64,000 nt of DNA, taken from Pseudomonas sp. KU43P. Lineage in GTDB: Bacteria > Pseudomonadota > Gammaproteobacteria > Pseudomonadales > Pseudomonadaceae. Shown in pieces: positions 8,806-17,903 of this stretch. The stretch's first letter is position 1. The number at the start of each line of letters is the position of its first letter. The DNA lies in assembly GCF_033095865.1 (NCBI RefSeq), contig NZ_AP019365.1, forward strand, positions 3,073,501 to 3,137,500, read 5' to 3'. The notes under the pieces are model-generated. The model saw only the letters and a list, made by a program, of their open reading frames with translations, was not told where the DNA came from and did no database searches. The position numbers and the translations under genes were made by a program.

Positions 8806-9384
8806 TCAGCGCGAAGTTTTGATTTTTAGCACCTCGGTATAGATCGCATCGACCGTCTGGCCGACCTTGAGGTTCTTCATCCGCTTCTGCAGATCAGGGT
8901 TCTCGACCTTCACCACCTGCAGCTTGCCTTCCGGTGGCAACAAGCTCACTTGGTGTGTCTTCAGGTCGATCTTCTTGATCTGTGAAGTGACCCTCACTTG
9001 ACGGAATGCCTCGCCTCCTGGGTTCGGGTTGGCTTGGGTGGCACGGATGGTGCCGGACTCTTCGCTGGCCTTCGGCGCCCCGCCCACATCGGTGTTGAGC
9101 ACATATGCCACTGCTCGGGTCACTTCGATGTCGACCTGGTCACCCACTTTGAGATTCGGCAATGCCTTGGCCTTTTCCGTCAGCTGAAAGGTCACGGGCT
9201 TGTCGTTGGCACCTTTCACCGTAACCTGGCGGCTGGCCTGGTCGATGGCGGTCACCTCGGTTTTGATGTGGCTTTCCAGCGCTTCGCTGGCGATTGGAAT
9301 ATCGGCCGCCTGCACCGTGAAACTGGCAGTGGCAACCAAGGTAGCGAGTGCGACGGCGCGAGCGAGTGTGCAAAGAGGAGTCAT
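8806..9384 (-). CDS. Secreted protein with two similar beta-rich modules
   Basis: The 192-residue protein starts with a signal peptide (MTPLCTLARAVALATLVATASFTVQA) with AAGGAAG upstream. The mature part appears to be an internal duplication: residues about 40-95 (VTAIDQASRQVTVKG then LPNLKVGDQVDIEVTRA) and about 130-190 (IKKIDLKTHQVSLLPPEGK then MKNLKVGQTVDAIYTEV) share the order xxxID-xxx-VxV-xxx-LKVG(D/Q)xVDxxY. This looks like two small OB-like beta modules, probably periplasmic. I do not recognise a named function. Confidence 0.75.
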   Translation of the reverse strand: MTPLCTLARAVALATLVATASFTVQAADIPIASEALESHIKTEVTAIDQASRQVTVKGANDKPVTFQLTEKAKALPNLKVGDQVDIEVTRAVAYVLNTDVGGAPKASEESGTIRATQANPNPGGEAFRQVRVTSQIKKIDLKTHQVSLLPPEGKLQVVKVENPDLQKRMKNLKVGQTVDAIYTEVLKIKTSR

Positions 9385-9479
9385 AAGCCTGCTTCCTTGT
9401 GGTCAAGACCGAAGTCGTGTGCATGAGAAGTTCACGCGCAGACAAGCATAGCCATTGCTCGGCACTCTGCCGGCGCCCC

Positions 9480-9508
9480 TGTGGCAGCCGGCTTGCCGGC
9501 TCCCACAA
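9480..9508. repeat. Short REP palindrome
   Basis: TGTGGCAGCCGGCTTGCCGG followed by CTCCCACA is a REP core folded on itself, with arms of about 12 bases and one mismatch. It lacks the GATGAGGCC tail of the longer copies and lies just downstream of the sorbosone-dehydrogenase-like gene. Confidence 0.75.
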
Positions 9509-9526
9509 AGAGGGCGGTGGGCGAGT

Positions 9527-10819
9527 TCAGCGATTAGGCGTTACTCGCCACACTGTGTTCGCCAGGTCATCGGCGATGATCAAGGCACCGCGAGGGTCGA
9601 CCGTTACGCCCACAGGCCGGCCACGGGTCTTGCCGTCTTCGCCCCGGAAACCCGTGGCGAAATCAACCGGGTCACCGGCCGGCTTGCCGTTGGCGAACGG
9701 CACGAAAACCACCTTGTAGCCCACCGGGTTCGGCCGGTTCCAGCTACCGTGCTCACCCACGAACACCCCGTCGGCGAACCGCTCGCCCATGGCCGGCATG
9801 GAGAAATCCACGCCCAGCGCGGCCACGTGCGAACCCAGGCTGTAGTCCGGCTTGATCGCAGCGGCCACCTTCTCCGGATTCTGCGGTTTCACCCGTTCAT
9901 CGACATTCTGCCCCCAATAGCTGTAGGGCCAGCCATAGAACGCGCCTTCGCGCACCGAGGTCAGGTAATCCGGAACCAGGTCCGGGCCCAATTCGTCACG
10001 TTCGTTGACCACCGCCCACAGTTGCCCGCTACCTGGCTGGATCGCCAGTGCCGTGGGATTGCGCAGCCCGGTGGCATAGGGGCGGTGCGCCCCGCTCTGG
10101 GCATCGATCTGCCAGACCATGGCGCGGTCGACCTCGGCCTCCATGCCCCGCTCGGTGATATTGCTGTTGGAACCGATGCCCACGTACAGGTAGCGGCCAT
10201 CTGCGCTGATGGTCAGCGACTTGGTCCAGTGGTGGTTGATCTCACCGGGCAGGTCGGTGACCTTGGTCGGCACGCCGCTGGCCCGGGTTTGGCCGTCTTG
10301 GTAGTCGAAACGCACCAGCGCATCCTGGTTCGCCACGTACAGCTTGCCGTCGGCAAAGGCCAGGCCATAGGGCGCGTTGAGGTTTTCGGCAAATACCGTC
10401 TGCACCTCGTAGGTGCCATCGCCGTCCGCGTCGCGCAGCAGGGTCAGGCGATTGCCGCCCTTGACCTGGGTATTGCCCTTGGCCTTGATCTGGCTGGCGA
10501 TGACATCCTTGGGCTTGAGCTTCGCGGCGTTGCCGCCGCGCCCCTCTGCCACCAGGATATCGCCGTTGGGCAGTACCAGGCTCTGACGCGGGATCTTCAG
10601 CTCGGTGGCGATGGCCGTGATGCTGTAGCCCTCGGGCACCGTGGGCTTGTGCTCGCCCCACTGCGCCGGCTGGGCGATCTTCATGCTCGGCAGCAGGCCG
10701 CGTTCCGGGGCCGGCAGCTGCGGATCCGGGCCAAGCGCCTGGGTCGCCTCTGCGTCACCACCACAGGCGCTCAACAACAGCGCCACGCTCAATACGGGCA
10801 ATGCGTTCAAAGGCTTCAT
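9527..10819 (-). CDS. Sorbosone dehydrogenase-like beta-propeller lipoprotein
   Basis: The 430-residue protein opens with a lipoprotein signal (MKPLNALPVLSVALLLSACG, lipid cysteine at residue 19). The rest is a PQQ-dependent sugar/sorbosone dehydrogenase-type six-bladed propeller, with LPNGDILVAEGRGGN, NAPYGLAFADGKLYVANQD, YLYVGIGSNSN and GLRNPTALAIQPG as blade signatures. Members oxidise sugars or aldoses in the periplasm with PQQ, but many are uncharacterised. The ATG at 10819 overlaps the stop of the upstream DUF2231 gene (ATGA), so the two are translationally coupled. A longer open frame to 11110 is only the antisense-free extension into that gene. Confidence 0.87.
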   Translation of the reverse strand: MKPLNALPVLSVALLLSACGGDAEATQALGPDPQLPAPERGLLPSMKIAQPAQWGEHKPTVPEGYSITAIATELKIPRQSLVLPNGDILVAEGRGGNAAKLKPKDVIASQIKAKGNTQVKGGNRLTLLRDADGDGTYEVQTVFAENLNAPYGLAFADGKLYVANQDALVRFDYQDGQTRASGVPTKVTDLPGEINHHWTKSLTISADGRYLYVGIGSNSNITERGMEAEVDRAMVWQIDAQSGAHRPYATGLRNPTALAIQPGSGQLWAVVNERDELGPDLVPDYLTSVREGAFYGWPYSYWGQNVDERVKPQNPEKVAAAIKPDYSLGSHVAALGVDFSMPAMGERFADGVFVGEHGSWNRPNPVGYKVVFVPFANGKPAGDPVDFATGFRGEDGKTRGRPVGVTVDPRGALIIADDLANTVWRVTPNR

Positions 10820-11244
10820 GCGGCACCTCCCGAGCGCAGGTTGCTCATGCCCAGCCAGGCCGCCACACAGGCCAGCACGGTCACGATCAGTGACAGCACC
10901 AGGCCTGCCGGCATCACTGCCCAGGCATCCTTGGCGTGCTCGAAGGCGTTGACCAGCCCGAGCACCCAGGTCACCAGCAGCAACAGGAAATACAGGGTCG
11001 GCCGCCCTGCCTTGTGCGGCGCGCGCACCAGGTTGACCAGTGCGAACAGCAGCGCCAACCCGCAGAACACCAGCCCACCGGCGATCAGCCAGGCGGCGAA
11101 GTTGCTCCACTGGATCTGGTAGCTCTTGAAGTAGGCGATGTCACTCAACAGGGCGCCGAGGAACAGCGGCACCGTACCGGCCAACAGGATCGCATGCAGC
11201 GGGCTGGGCGTGCATCGGTAGAGGGTTTGCTCAGTAGCGGTCAC
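10816..11244 (-). CDS. DUF2231 membrane protein
   Basis: The 142-residue protein has four hydrophobic helices (starting around LHAILLAGTVPLFLGALLSD, FAAWLIAGGLVFCGLALLFA, LYFLLLLVTWVLGLVNAF and GLVLSLIVTVLACVAAWLG), the layout of the DUF2231 family. Its last codons overlap the start of the sorbosone-dehydrogenase-like gene by four bases. The pair recurs in Pseudomonas as I recall, and the membrane protein may anchor or pass electrons from the periplasmic enzyme, but it shows no haem-binding motif that I can assign with confidence. Confidence 0.82.
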   Translation of the reverse strand: MTATEQTLYRCTPSPLHAILLAGTVPLFLGALLSDIAYFKSYQIQWSNFAAWLIAGGLVFCGLALLFALVNLVRAPHKAGRPTLYFLLLLVTWVLGLVNAFEHAKDAWAVMPAGLVLSLIVTVLACVAAWLGMSNLRSGGAA

Positions 11245-11435
11245 GGCGCCTCCTTATCAGTCAGTGACCTGGAACTGATGACCTGGCGCGTTTGCCCGGT
11301 CCATCAGGCGTGCGCACGGGTGCGCTTAGCTACCGATCGCGAAGCGACCCGATAAGTTCACCGTTTGGCTTGTTTGACATATCCTGAAAGCATTAACCCG
11401 TGGAAACGCGACACCCACCCAGCCGAGGCGATGGC

Positions 11436-11735
11436 ATGAATGCTCGCACTGCACCACCGTATGCGTTATGGGCTGCACACGCCCTGCTCGCGTTGGCCCT
11501 GGCACTGACTGCAGGGTGTTCGAGCAAAAGCAGCAAGGCGCGCCATTACGCGGCAGCGCCCGGCTCGAACTGCTTTGCCAAGGCGGTGCCCACCACGGGT
11601 GAAGGTGGCCTGGCCTGGGGCAATACGCTGAGCATTGCGCGGCAGAAGTCGATGAACAATTGCATTCGGTATGCCGGGCGCTCCGGAGGCACGCCGAACA
11701 CGTGTCAGGTGGTCATGGCCAAGTGCAAGAACTAA
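11436..11735 (+). CDS. Small lipoprotein of unknown function
   Basis: A 99-residue protein with a signal peptide ending in LALTAGCSSKSSK, a lipobox placing the lipid cysteine near residue 29. The short mature domain contains three further cysteines (SNCFAK, NNCIRY, NTCQVVMAKCKN), consistent with disulfides, and resembles the DUF4189-like pattern of small secreted Cys-rich domains (GLAWGNTLSIARQKSMNNC), which I suggest only loosely. The ATG at 11436 is chosen over a GTG at 11400 because the hydrophobic signal follows it closely. The gene ends overlapping a convergent stop codon. Confidence 0.7.
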   Translation: MNARTAPPYALWAAHALLALALALTAGCSSKSSKARHYAAAPGSNCFAKAVPTTGEGGLAWGNTLSIARQKSMNNCIRYAGRSGGTPNTCQVVMAKCKN

Positions 11736-12601
11736 TCACGTTCCAAGCCAGCATCGAGCACACGTTCCAGGTCTTTCAACTCGATTTCACCGCCTGCTTG
11801 CAGCCGTGCGAAGCGGTTCGCACAATCGATGATGACCTTCACCTGCTTGCCGGCCGGGCGGCCAGGAAACTTGCGCAACGCAAGCTCGACAGTAGCTCGA
11901 TCATGCCAAGTGCTGACATCCGCTGACCAGCACGCATCGTTGAAACGCAACAGGCTTGTGCCCTGGTGGGTATCGATGATCCGCGGCGAATAGACCCAAA
12001 GCGAATGCCTTGGCTCCCATGGACTTACCATGACCCGATAGCGCCCATCGGCTGAGCAGGACAGTGCTTCGGCGTCTGCCACGGGCTGGCCGCTGGCGGC
12101 CACGAAACGGTCGAATGCCTTGACCTGGGCCGCCATGCGCCCGGACGAACGGTAATACTCGACATGCTGCCGGTACCCGGCAAACTCGGCGGATTGCGCG
12201 CCATCGGCGAACAAGGACGCGATGGCTGCGCACTGCGCCAGCCAGTAGATTTCGTCCGACTGCTCGTGGGCCCTGCTGCTGCCCAGGTCGATCGCCTGGC
12301 TCAGCAGCTCACGGGCCAGACGCCGGCCGCTTTCACGCTCAGCGTCATCGGTCAGCGGCGCAGGCGTTGCGGCCACGCCTACCAGAAATGCCGCATAGCG
12401 CTGTTGCAAGGATGCGTCAACAAGACCGAGTGATGGGCACCCTGGAAGCGGCAGGTCGAGCGCTTCGAACACCCGGTTGCGCGGCAGCCAGGCAAGGCCT
12501 TGCTCGACACGCGTGGGCGCGAAGGCCGGTTCGATGGCCACCGGTTTGCGGAGCCTGTGCTCAAGGCAGGCTTTGAGCCGGTTGTAGAGCGTGATCACCA
12601 T
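11732..12601 (-). CDS. Hypothetical cytoplasmic protein
   Basis: About 289 residues from an ATG at 12601 (MVITLYNRLKACLEHRLRKP); the open frame continues to 12682 with no better start signal. There is no signal peptide or membrane segment. The C-terminal half has a beta-rich stretch (GRYRVMVSPWEPRHSLWVYSP) and ends in an acidic helix. No family was recognised. Its stop overlaps the stop of the small convergent lipoprotein gene by the shared bases CTAA. It sits between that gene and the OsmC-YcaO gene on the same strand. Confidence 0.65.
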   Translation of the reverse strand: MVITLYNRLKACLEHRLRKPVAIEPAFAPTRVEQGLAWLPRNRVFEALDLPLPGCPSLGLVDASLQQRYAAFLVGVAATPAPLTDDAERESGRRLARELLSQAIDLGSSRAHEQSDEIYWLAQCAAIASLFADGAQSAEFAGYRQHVEYYRSSGRMAAQVKAFDRFVAASGQPVADAEALSCSADGRYRVMVSPWEPRHSLWVYSPRIIDTHQGTSLLRFNDACWSADVSTWHDRATVELALRKFPGRPAGKQVKVIIDCANRFARLQAGGEIELKDLERVLDAGLERD

Positions 12602-12682
12602 GACATCCTTGAAGGTGGGAGCGAGCAGCATGCTACCTCGGACACAGATGGGTATGAAACGGCCTTGCCGGGTGTACATCAA

Positions 12683-12703
12683 AGGGGGCGCTGTGCGCCC
12701 CCT
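12683..12703 (-). terminator. Hairpin after the OsmC-YcaO gene
   Basis: AGGGGGCGC and GCGCCCCCT form a perfect nine-base stem with a three-base loop, seven bases downstream of the OsmC-YcaO stop on the minus strand. Only three T follow, so termination may be partial. Confidence 0.6.
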
Positions 12704-12710
12704 CGAACCG

Positions 12711-14897
12711 TCAGAGCGCCTTGGCGCGGGCGGCGTGCAGCTTTTTGTAGCTCTCGATCAGGCGCAGGTGGCGGTCCAGCCCTTCCAGCTTCATGCTAGT
12801 CGGGGTCAGGCCATGGAAGCGCACGCTGCCGTCCACCGAGCCCAGCACCGCATCCATTCGCGGGTTGCCAAACATGCGGCGGAAGTTGGCCTCGTAGTCC
12901 TGCATCTCCAGTTCGTCGTCGAGCTGCACTTCCAGCACCACGTTCAAGGCCTGATAGAACAGGCCACGCTCGACGGTGTTGTCGTTGAACTGCAGGAACG
13001 CCTCGACCAGCTCCTTGGCGTCCTCGAAACGCTTCAGGGCCAGGCAGATCAACAGCTTCAGCTCAAGAATGGTGAGCTGGCCCCACACAGTGTTGTCGTC
13101 GAACTCGACGCCGATCAGGGTGGTGATGGTGGTGTAGTCATCCACCTCGCAGTTGTCCAGGCGCTTGAGCAGCGCGCGCAAGGCACGGTTGTCGAGGCTG
13201 TGCAGGTTGAGGATGTCGGCACGAAAGCCCAGGGCGCGGTTGGTGTTGTCCCAGATCAAGTCCTCGACCGGGTAGATCTCCGAGTAGCCCGGCACCAGGA
13301 TGCGGCAGGCAGTGGCGCCGAGGTTGTCGTACACGGCCATGTACACCTCCTTGCCCAGGCCCTCGAGGATACCGAAAAGGGTCGCGGCTTCCTGGCTGTT
13401 GGAGTCTTCGCCGTGGCCGGAGAAATCCCACTCGACGAACTCGAAGTCGGCCTTGGCGCTGAAGAAGCGCCACGACACCACGCCGCTGGAGTCGATGAAG
13501 TGCTCGACGAAGTTGTTCGGCTCGGTCAGTGCATGGCTTTCGAAGGTTGGTTGCGGCAGGTCGTTCAGGCCCTCGAAGCTGCGCCCCTGCAGCAGTTCGG
13601 TGAGGCTGCGCTCCAGCGCCACCTCGAAGCTTGGGTGCGCGCCGAACGAGGCGAACACGCCGCCGGTGCGCGGGTTCATCAAGGTCACGCACATCACCGG
13701 GAACTCCCCCCCCAGCGAGGCATCCTTGACCAGCACCGGGAAGCCCTGCTCTTCCAGCTCCTGGATACCGGCGAGGATGCCCGGGTACTTGGCCAGCACT
13801 TCCTGCGGCACGTCCGGCAAGGCCAGTTCGCCTTCGAGGATTTCGCGCTTGACCGCGCGCTCGAAGATTTCCGACAGGCACTGCACCTGGGCTTCGGCCA
13901 GGGTGTTGCCAGCGCTCATGCCGTTGCTCAGGAACAGGTTCTCGATCAGGTTGGACGGGAAGTACACCACCTGCTCGTCGGACTGGCGCACGAACGGCAG
14001 CGAGCAGATGCCGCGCTCGGTGTTGCCCGAGTTGGTGTCGTACAGGTGCGAGCCGCGCAGTTCGTCGTCGGGGTTGTAGATTTCCAGGCAGTACGCGTCA
14101 AGGATTTCGGCCGGCAGCGCGTCTTTCGGGCCGGGCTTGAACCATTGCTCGTTGGGGTAATGCACGAACGGTGCGTTGGCGATCTCCTCGCCCCAGAACT
14201 GGTCGTTGTAGAAGAAGTTGCAGTTCAGCCGCTCGATGAACTCACCCAGCGCCGAGGCCAACGCGGCCTCCTTGGTCGAACCCTTGCCATTGGTGAAGCA
14301 CATCGGCGATTGCGCGTCGCGCACGTGCAACGACCAGACGTTGGGCACGATGTTGCGCCACGAGGCAATTTCGATCTTCATGCCCAGCCCGGCGAGGATG
14401 CCGGACATGTTGGCAATAGTCTGCTCCAGCGGCAGGTCCTTGCCGGGGATGTAGGTGGTGGTGTCGGCCACCGGCATCAGCAGCCCCTGGGCATCGGCGT
14501 CGAGGTTGTCGACTTCCTCGATGATGAACTCGGGGCCGGTCTGCACCACTTTCTTGACCGTGCAGCGGTCAATGGAACGCAGGATGCCCTGGCGGTCCTT
14601 CTCGGAAATGTCTTCCGGCAGCTCGACCTGGATCTTGAAGATCTGGTTGTAGCGATTCTCGGGGTCGACGATGTTGTTCTGCGACAGGCGGATATTCTCA
14701 GTAGGGATATCGCGGGTCTGGCAGTACAGCTTGACGAAGTACGCGGCGCACAGGGCCGACGAGGCAAGGAAATAGTCGAACGGACCCGGCGCCGAGCCAT
14801 CGCCTTTGTAGCGGATCGGCTGGTCGGCGATTACCGTGAAGTCGTCGAACTTGGCTTCAAGACGAAGGTTGTCGAGAAAATTGACCTTGATTTCCAT
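12711..14897 (-). CDS. OsmC-YcaO fusion protein
   Basis: The 728-residue protein joins an OsmC/Ohr-like domain (residues about 1-135, with two cysteines placed as in OsmC peroxiredoxins: C50 in SSALCAAYF and C112 in DRCTVKKV) to a YcaO domain (about 150-560) with ATP-grasp-like motifs GKGSTKEAALASALGEFIER, NGMSAGNTLAEAQVQCLSEI and ERSLTELLQGRSF. A helical TPR-like tail follows (about 600-728). YcaO proteins activate amide backbones with ATP; the E. coli form is linked to ribosomal protein S12 methylthiolation through RimO. No peptide substrate gene is nearby. I start at MEIKVNF, where OsmC homology begins. Confidence 0.9.
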   Translation of the reverse strand: MEIKVNFLDNLRLEAKFDDFTVIADQPIRYKGDGSAPGPFDYFLASSALCAAYFVKLYCQTRDIPTENIRLSQNNIVDPENRYNQIFKIQVELPEDISEKDRQGILRSIDRCTVKKVVQTGPEFIIEEVDNLDADAQGLLMPVADTTTYIPGKDLPLEQTIANMSGILAGLGMKIEIASWRNIVPNVWSLHVRDAQSPMCFTNGKGSTKEAALASALGEFIERLNCNFFYNDQFWGEEIANAPFVHYPNEQWFKPGPKDALPAEILDAYCLEIYNPDDELRGSHLYDTNSGNTERGICSLPFVRQSDEQVVYFPSNLIENLFLSNGMSAGNTLAEAQVQCLSEIFERAVKREILEGELALPDVPQEVLAKYPGILAGIQELEEQGFPVLVKDASLGGEFPVMCVTLMNPRTGGVFASFGAHPSFEVALERSLTELLQGRSFEGLNDLPQPTFESHALTEPNNFVEHFIDSSGVVSWRFFSAKADFEFVEWDFSGHGEDSNSQEAATLFGILEGLGKEVYMAVYDNLGATACRILVPGYSEIYPVEDLIWDNTNRALGFRADILNLHSLDNRALRALLKRLDNCEVDDYTTITTLIGVEFDDNTVWGQLTILELKLLICLALKRFEDAKELVEAFLQFNDNTVERGLFYQALNVVLEVQLDDELEMQDYEANFRRMFGNPRMDAVLGSVDGSVRFHGLTPTSMKLEGLDRHLRLIESYKKLHAARAKAL

Positions 14898-14984
14898 GCG
14901 CGGATTACCGTGATTTGAGCGTGCAGAACGAAAGTGGCCGGCATTATCCGGGTTTTTCCGCTGGAAGTCCTGTTTGTCGGTATT

Positions 14985-15063
14985 GGCCCTGTCGCCGGCA
15001 AGCCGGCGCCCACAGGGGGCCCCGCAGTTCACCCGTGTGAGCCGGCCTGCCGGCGATCGGGCC
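14985..15063. repeat. REP pair in a divergent promoter region
   Basis: Two units in inverted orientation, GGCCCTGTCGCCGGCAAGCC (from 14985) and GTGTGAGCCGGCCTGCCGGC with GATCGGGCC (15035-15063). The second has diverged in the core (GGCCTGCC). It lies between the divergent OsmC-YcaO and molybdenum-hydroxylase genes. Confidence 0.82.
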
Positions 15064-15180
15064 TTTGCGCATTCCAACGAAATGCTTGCCTGATCCTCTG
15101 AACCTGCTGGCCTGGCCGGACGAATGGTTTCAGCACTGTGCTAGCGTTTCTGGATCAGACCGATGATCAGCAGGTGAGCC

Positions 15181-15636
15181 ATGGAACTTCGCATCAACCA
15201 GCAGACCTACCAGGTCGACGCTGAAGCTGACACGCCCCTGCTGTGGGTGATCCGCGACGACCTGGGCCTGACCGGTACCAAATACGGCTGCGGCCTGGCC
15301 CAGTGCGGCGCCTGTTCGGTGCTGGTGGATGGCAACGTGGTGCGCGCCTGTGTGACCCCGGTGGCCGGAGTGGTCGGGCGCGAGGTGACCACCATCGAGG
15401 CCATCGAGGCCGATGCGGTGGGCAAGCGTGTGGTCGCCGCTTGGGTCGAACACCAGGTGGCCCAGTGCGGTTATTGCCAGTCCGGCCAAGTGATGGCAGC
15501 CACCGCTCTGCTCAAGCACACCGCCAGGCCCAGCGATGAGCAGATCGCGGCGGCGATGGTCAACCTGTGCCGCTGCGGCACCTACAACGCCATCCACGCC
15601 GCCGTGCACGAACTTGCCCAAGGGGAGAAGGCCTGA
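15181..15636 (+). CDS. [2Fe-2S] subunit of an IorA-like molybdenum hydroxylase
   Basis: The 151-residue small subunit has the plant-type [2Fe-2S] site (YGCGLAQCGACSVLVDG with a fourth cysteine in VRAC) and the helical second [2Fe-2S] site (AQCGYCQSGQ and LCRCGTYNAI). This is the usual two-cluster subunit of the isoquinoline 1-oxidoreductase/aldehyde oxidase branch of the xanthine oxidase family. It passes electrons from the molybdenum subunit to the cytochrome. Its stop overlaps the start of the next gene (TGATG). Confidence 0.92.
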   Translation: MELRINQQTYQVDAEADTPLLWVIRDDLGLTGTKYGCGLAQCGACSVLVDGNVVRACVTPVAGVVGREVTTIEAIEADAVGKRVVAAWVEHQVAQCGYCQSGQVMAATALLKHTARPSDEQIAAAMVNLCRCGTYNAIHAAVHELAQGEKA

Positions 15637-17885
15637 TGAACGCGCCATTCGACAACCCCGCAAGCCTGCTCGACCTGCCCGTGGGTGCAGCCGTGAACCT
15701 GTCGCGCCGGCGCTTCTTGGCCGGGACCGCGATCGGTGCGCTGGTCATCGGCTTCGGGCTGCCCCTGGGCAGCGGGCGGGTGCAAGCGGCCACGGCAACG
15801 GCCAGCGAACGTGGCACCCAGGTACCGGCTTTCCTGGAAATCCGCCCGGACAGCAGCGTGCGCCTGTTGTGCCCGTTCATGGAGGGCGGCCAAGGCACCT
15901 ACACCGCCATGGCGCAGATCGTGGGTGAAGAACTGGACGCCGACCCGGCCACCTTCCTGGTCGACAGTGCGCCCCCAGGCGAAGCCTACGTGGTGATGGA
16001 AAATGGCATGCGCATCACCGGAGGCAGCATGTCGGTGCGCATGAGCTACCCGACCATGCGCCGCCTCGGCGCCCTGTGCCGGGCCATGCTGATGCAGGCG
16101 GCCGCCGATCAATGGGGTGTGCCGGTCGCTGAACTGACCACGGAACCGGGCAAGGTGCTGCACACCGCCTCGGGCCGTTCGCTGGCATACGGTGAGCTGG
16201 CCGGGCGTGCCATGGACCTCCCGGTACCGGACCCCGCCAGCGTGAAACTGCGCGACCCCAGCCAGTTCCGCTGGATCGGCAAGCCGGTGCGGCGTGTCGA
16301 CGCCTATGACAAGTCCACCGGCAAGGCGTTGTATACCATCGACATCAAGGTCGACGGCATGCTCCACGCCGCCGTTCAACACGCACCGCGCCTGGGCATG
16401 ACCGTAGGCAGCGTGCGTAACGAGGACCAGGTCAAGGGCCTGCCAGGGGTGCATTCGGTGCACCATTTGCCGGGCGCGGTGGCGGTGGTCGCCGAACGCT
16501 GGTGGCACGCCAAACGTGCTGTCGAAGCACTCCAGGTCGATTGGCAGGAGCCGGCTTCGGACAGCAAGGTGCGCCCCATGCCGGCAGACTTTTCCAGCGA
16601 TGCCTGGCGCGATCATCTTGCAGCCCAGCAAGGGCCCGCGCGCGACGATGAGCACGAAGGCGACATCGACGGCGCACTGGCCAATGCCAAGACCAAGGTC
16701 GAGGCCACCTACCACAACCAGTACCTCAACCACGCGCAGCTCGAGCCGCCGTCGGCGCTGGCGCGCTTCAACCCGGACGGGTCGCTGGAGGTGTGGCTGC
16801 CGAACCAGGCGCCAGACATGTTCCGCGACGACATCGCCAAGCGCACCGGCCTGGCCCCTGCGCAAATCACCCTGCATTCACCGCTGCTCGGCGGCTTCTT
16901 CGGCCGCCACTTCCTCTACGATTCAGCCAACCCCTACCCCCAGGCCATCGCCCTGGCCAAGGCCGTTGGCCGGCCGGTGAAGCTGATCTGGAGCCGCGAG
17001 GAGGAGTTCCTGCGCGATGTGCTGCGGCCGGTGGCTGTGGTCAAGTTCCGTGCTGGGCTGGATGCCGACGGCCTGCCCGTCGCCCTCGAGGCGGTGAGCG
17101 CCACCGAAGGCCCAACCGAGGCCCTGGCCGGCAAGCAAGGCGACAAGATCGACCCCACGGCGCTTGAAGGGCTCTCGGGCAAGGCCTACGCCATCGCTAA
17201 CAAGCGCATCGCGCAGATCTACGTCAAGGGCCCGGCCATGCTGGGTTACTGGCGTTCGGTCGGCAATTCGCTGAACGACTTCTTCTACGAGGCCTTTCTC
17301 GACGAACTGGCCGACAAGGGTGGTAAGGATCCCTTCGAACTGCGCCTGCACCTGCTGCGCGACAACCCACGGCTGACCACCCTGCTGAACGCGGTCGGCG
17401 AGCTGTCCGGTGGCTGGAAACGCGGTCCGTTCACGGCCGACGATGGCAGCAAGCGTGCCCGCGGCGTAGCCATGGCCTCCCCGTTCGGCTCCCAAGCGGC
17501 CGTGATTGCCGAGGTATCGATCGAGCAAGGCCAGGTCAAGGTGCACGACATCTGGCAGGCCATCGACCCCGGCAGCATCGTCAACCCGGCGATCATCGAA
17601 GCCCAGGTCAATGGCGCCGTGGCCCTGGGCCTGTCGCAGACGCTGGTGGAAGAAGCGGTGTACCTCGACGGTAAACCACGCGCGCGCAACTACGACCTGT
17701 ACCCGATCCTGCCGGCCTCGCGAATGGCCAGGGTGCATGTGCGCATCGTCGAAAGCGGCGAGAAGATGGGCGGGATCGGCGAGCCGCCACTGCCGGCAGT
17801 GGCGCCGGCAGTGGCCAATGCGGTGGCGCACCTTACCGGCCAGCGCATCCGCAGCCTGCCCCTGAGCCGTTACACCTTCAGCTGA
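15636..17885 (+). CDS. Molybdenum subunit, isoquinoline 1-oxidoreductase beta-like (aldehyde oxidase)
   Basis: The 749-residue subunit starts with a twin-arginine signal (LSRRRFLAGTAIGALVIGFG, residues about 22-41), so the holoenzyme is probably exported folded to the periplasm. Molybdopterin-binding signatures include FMEGGQGTYTAMAQIVGEEL, LLGGFFGRHF and the catalytic glutamate region MGGIGEPPLPAVAPAV near the C-terminus. The start at 15636 gives the TGATG overlap with the small subunit. There is no FAD subunit; the downstream cytochrome takes its place. Isoquinoline is only the namesake substrate; IorAB-cytochrome systems often oxidise aldehydes. Confidence 0.9.
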   Translation: MNAPFDNPASLLDLPVGAAVNLSRRRFLAGTAIGALVIGFGLPLGSGRVQAATATASERGTQVPAFLEIRPDSSVRLLCPFMEGGQGTYTAMAQIVGEELDADPATFLVDSAPPGEAYVVMENGMRITGGSMSVRMSYPTMRRLGALCRAMLMQAAADQWGVPVAELTTEPGKVLHTASGRSLAYGELAGRAMDLPVPDPASVKLRDPSQFRWIGKPVRRVDAYDKSTGKALYTIDIKVDGMLHAAVQHAPRLGMTVGSVRNEDQVKGLPGVHSVHHLPGAVAVVAERWWHAKRAVEALQVDWQEPASDSKVRPMPADFSSDAWRDHLAAQQGPARDDEHEGDIDGALANAKTKVEATYHNQYLNHAQLEPPSALARFNPDGSLEVWLPNQAPDMFRDDIAKRTGLAPAQITLHSPLLGGFFGRHFLYDSANPYPQAIALAKAVGRPVKLIWSREEEFLRDVLRPVAVVKFRAGLDADGLPVALEAVSATEGPTEALAGKQGDKIDPTALEGLSGKAYAIANKRIAQIYVKGPAMLGYWRSVGNSLNDFFYEAFLDELADKGGKDPFELRLHLLRDNPRLTTLLNAVGELSGGWKRGPFTADDGSKRARGVAMASPFGSQAAVIAEVSIEQGQVKVHDIWQAIDPGSIVNPAIIEAQVNGAVALGLSQTLVEEAVYLDGKPRARNYDLYPILPASRMARVHVRIVESGEKMGGIGEPPLPAVAPAVANAVAHLTGQRIRSLPLSRYTFS

Positions 17886-17903
17886 CCGGACAAGGACTGC
17901 CCC

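Noticed and set aside
12591..14918. Open frame of 775 codons on the plus strand
   Set aside because: It is the antisense of the OsmC-YcaO gene, with repetitive Val/Gln/Leu/His composition typical of high-GC shadow frames and no recognisable domain.
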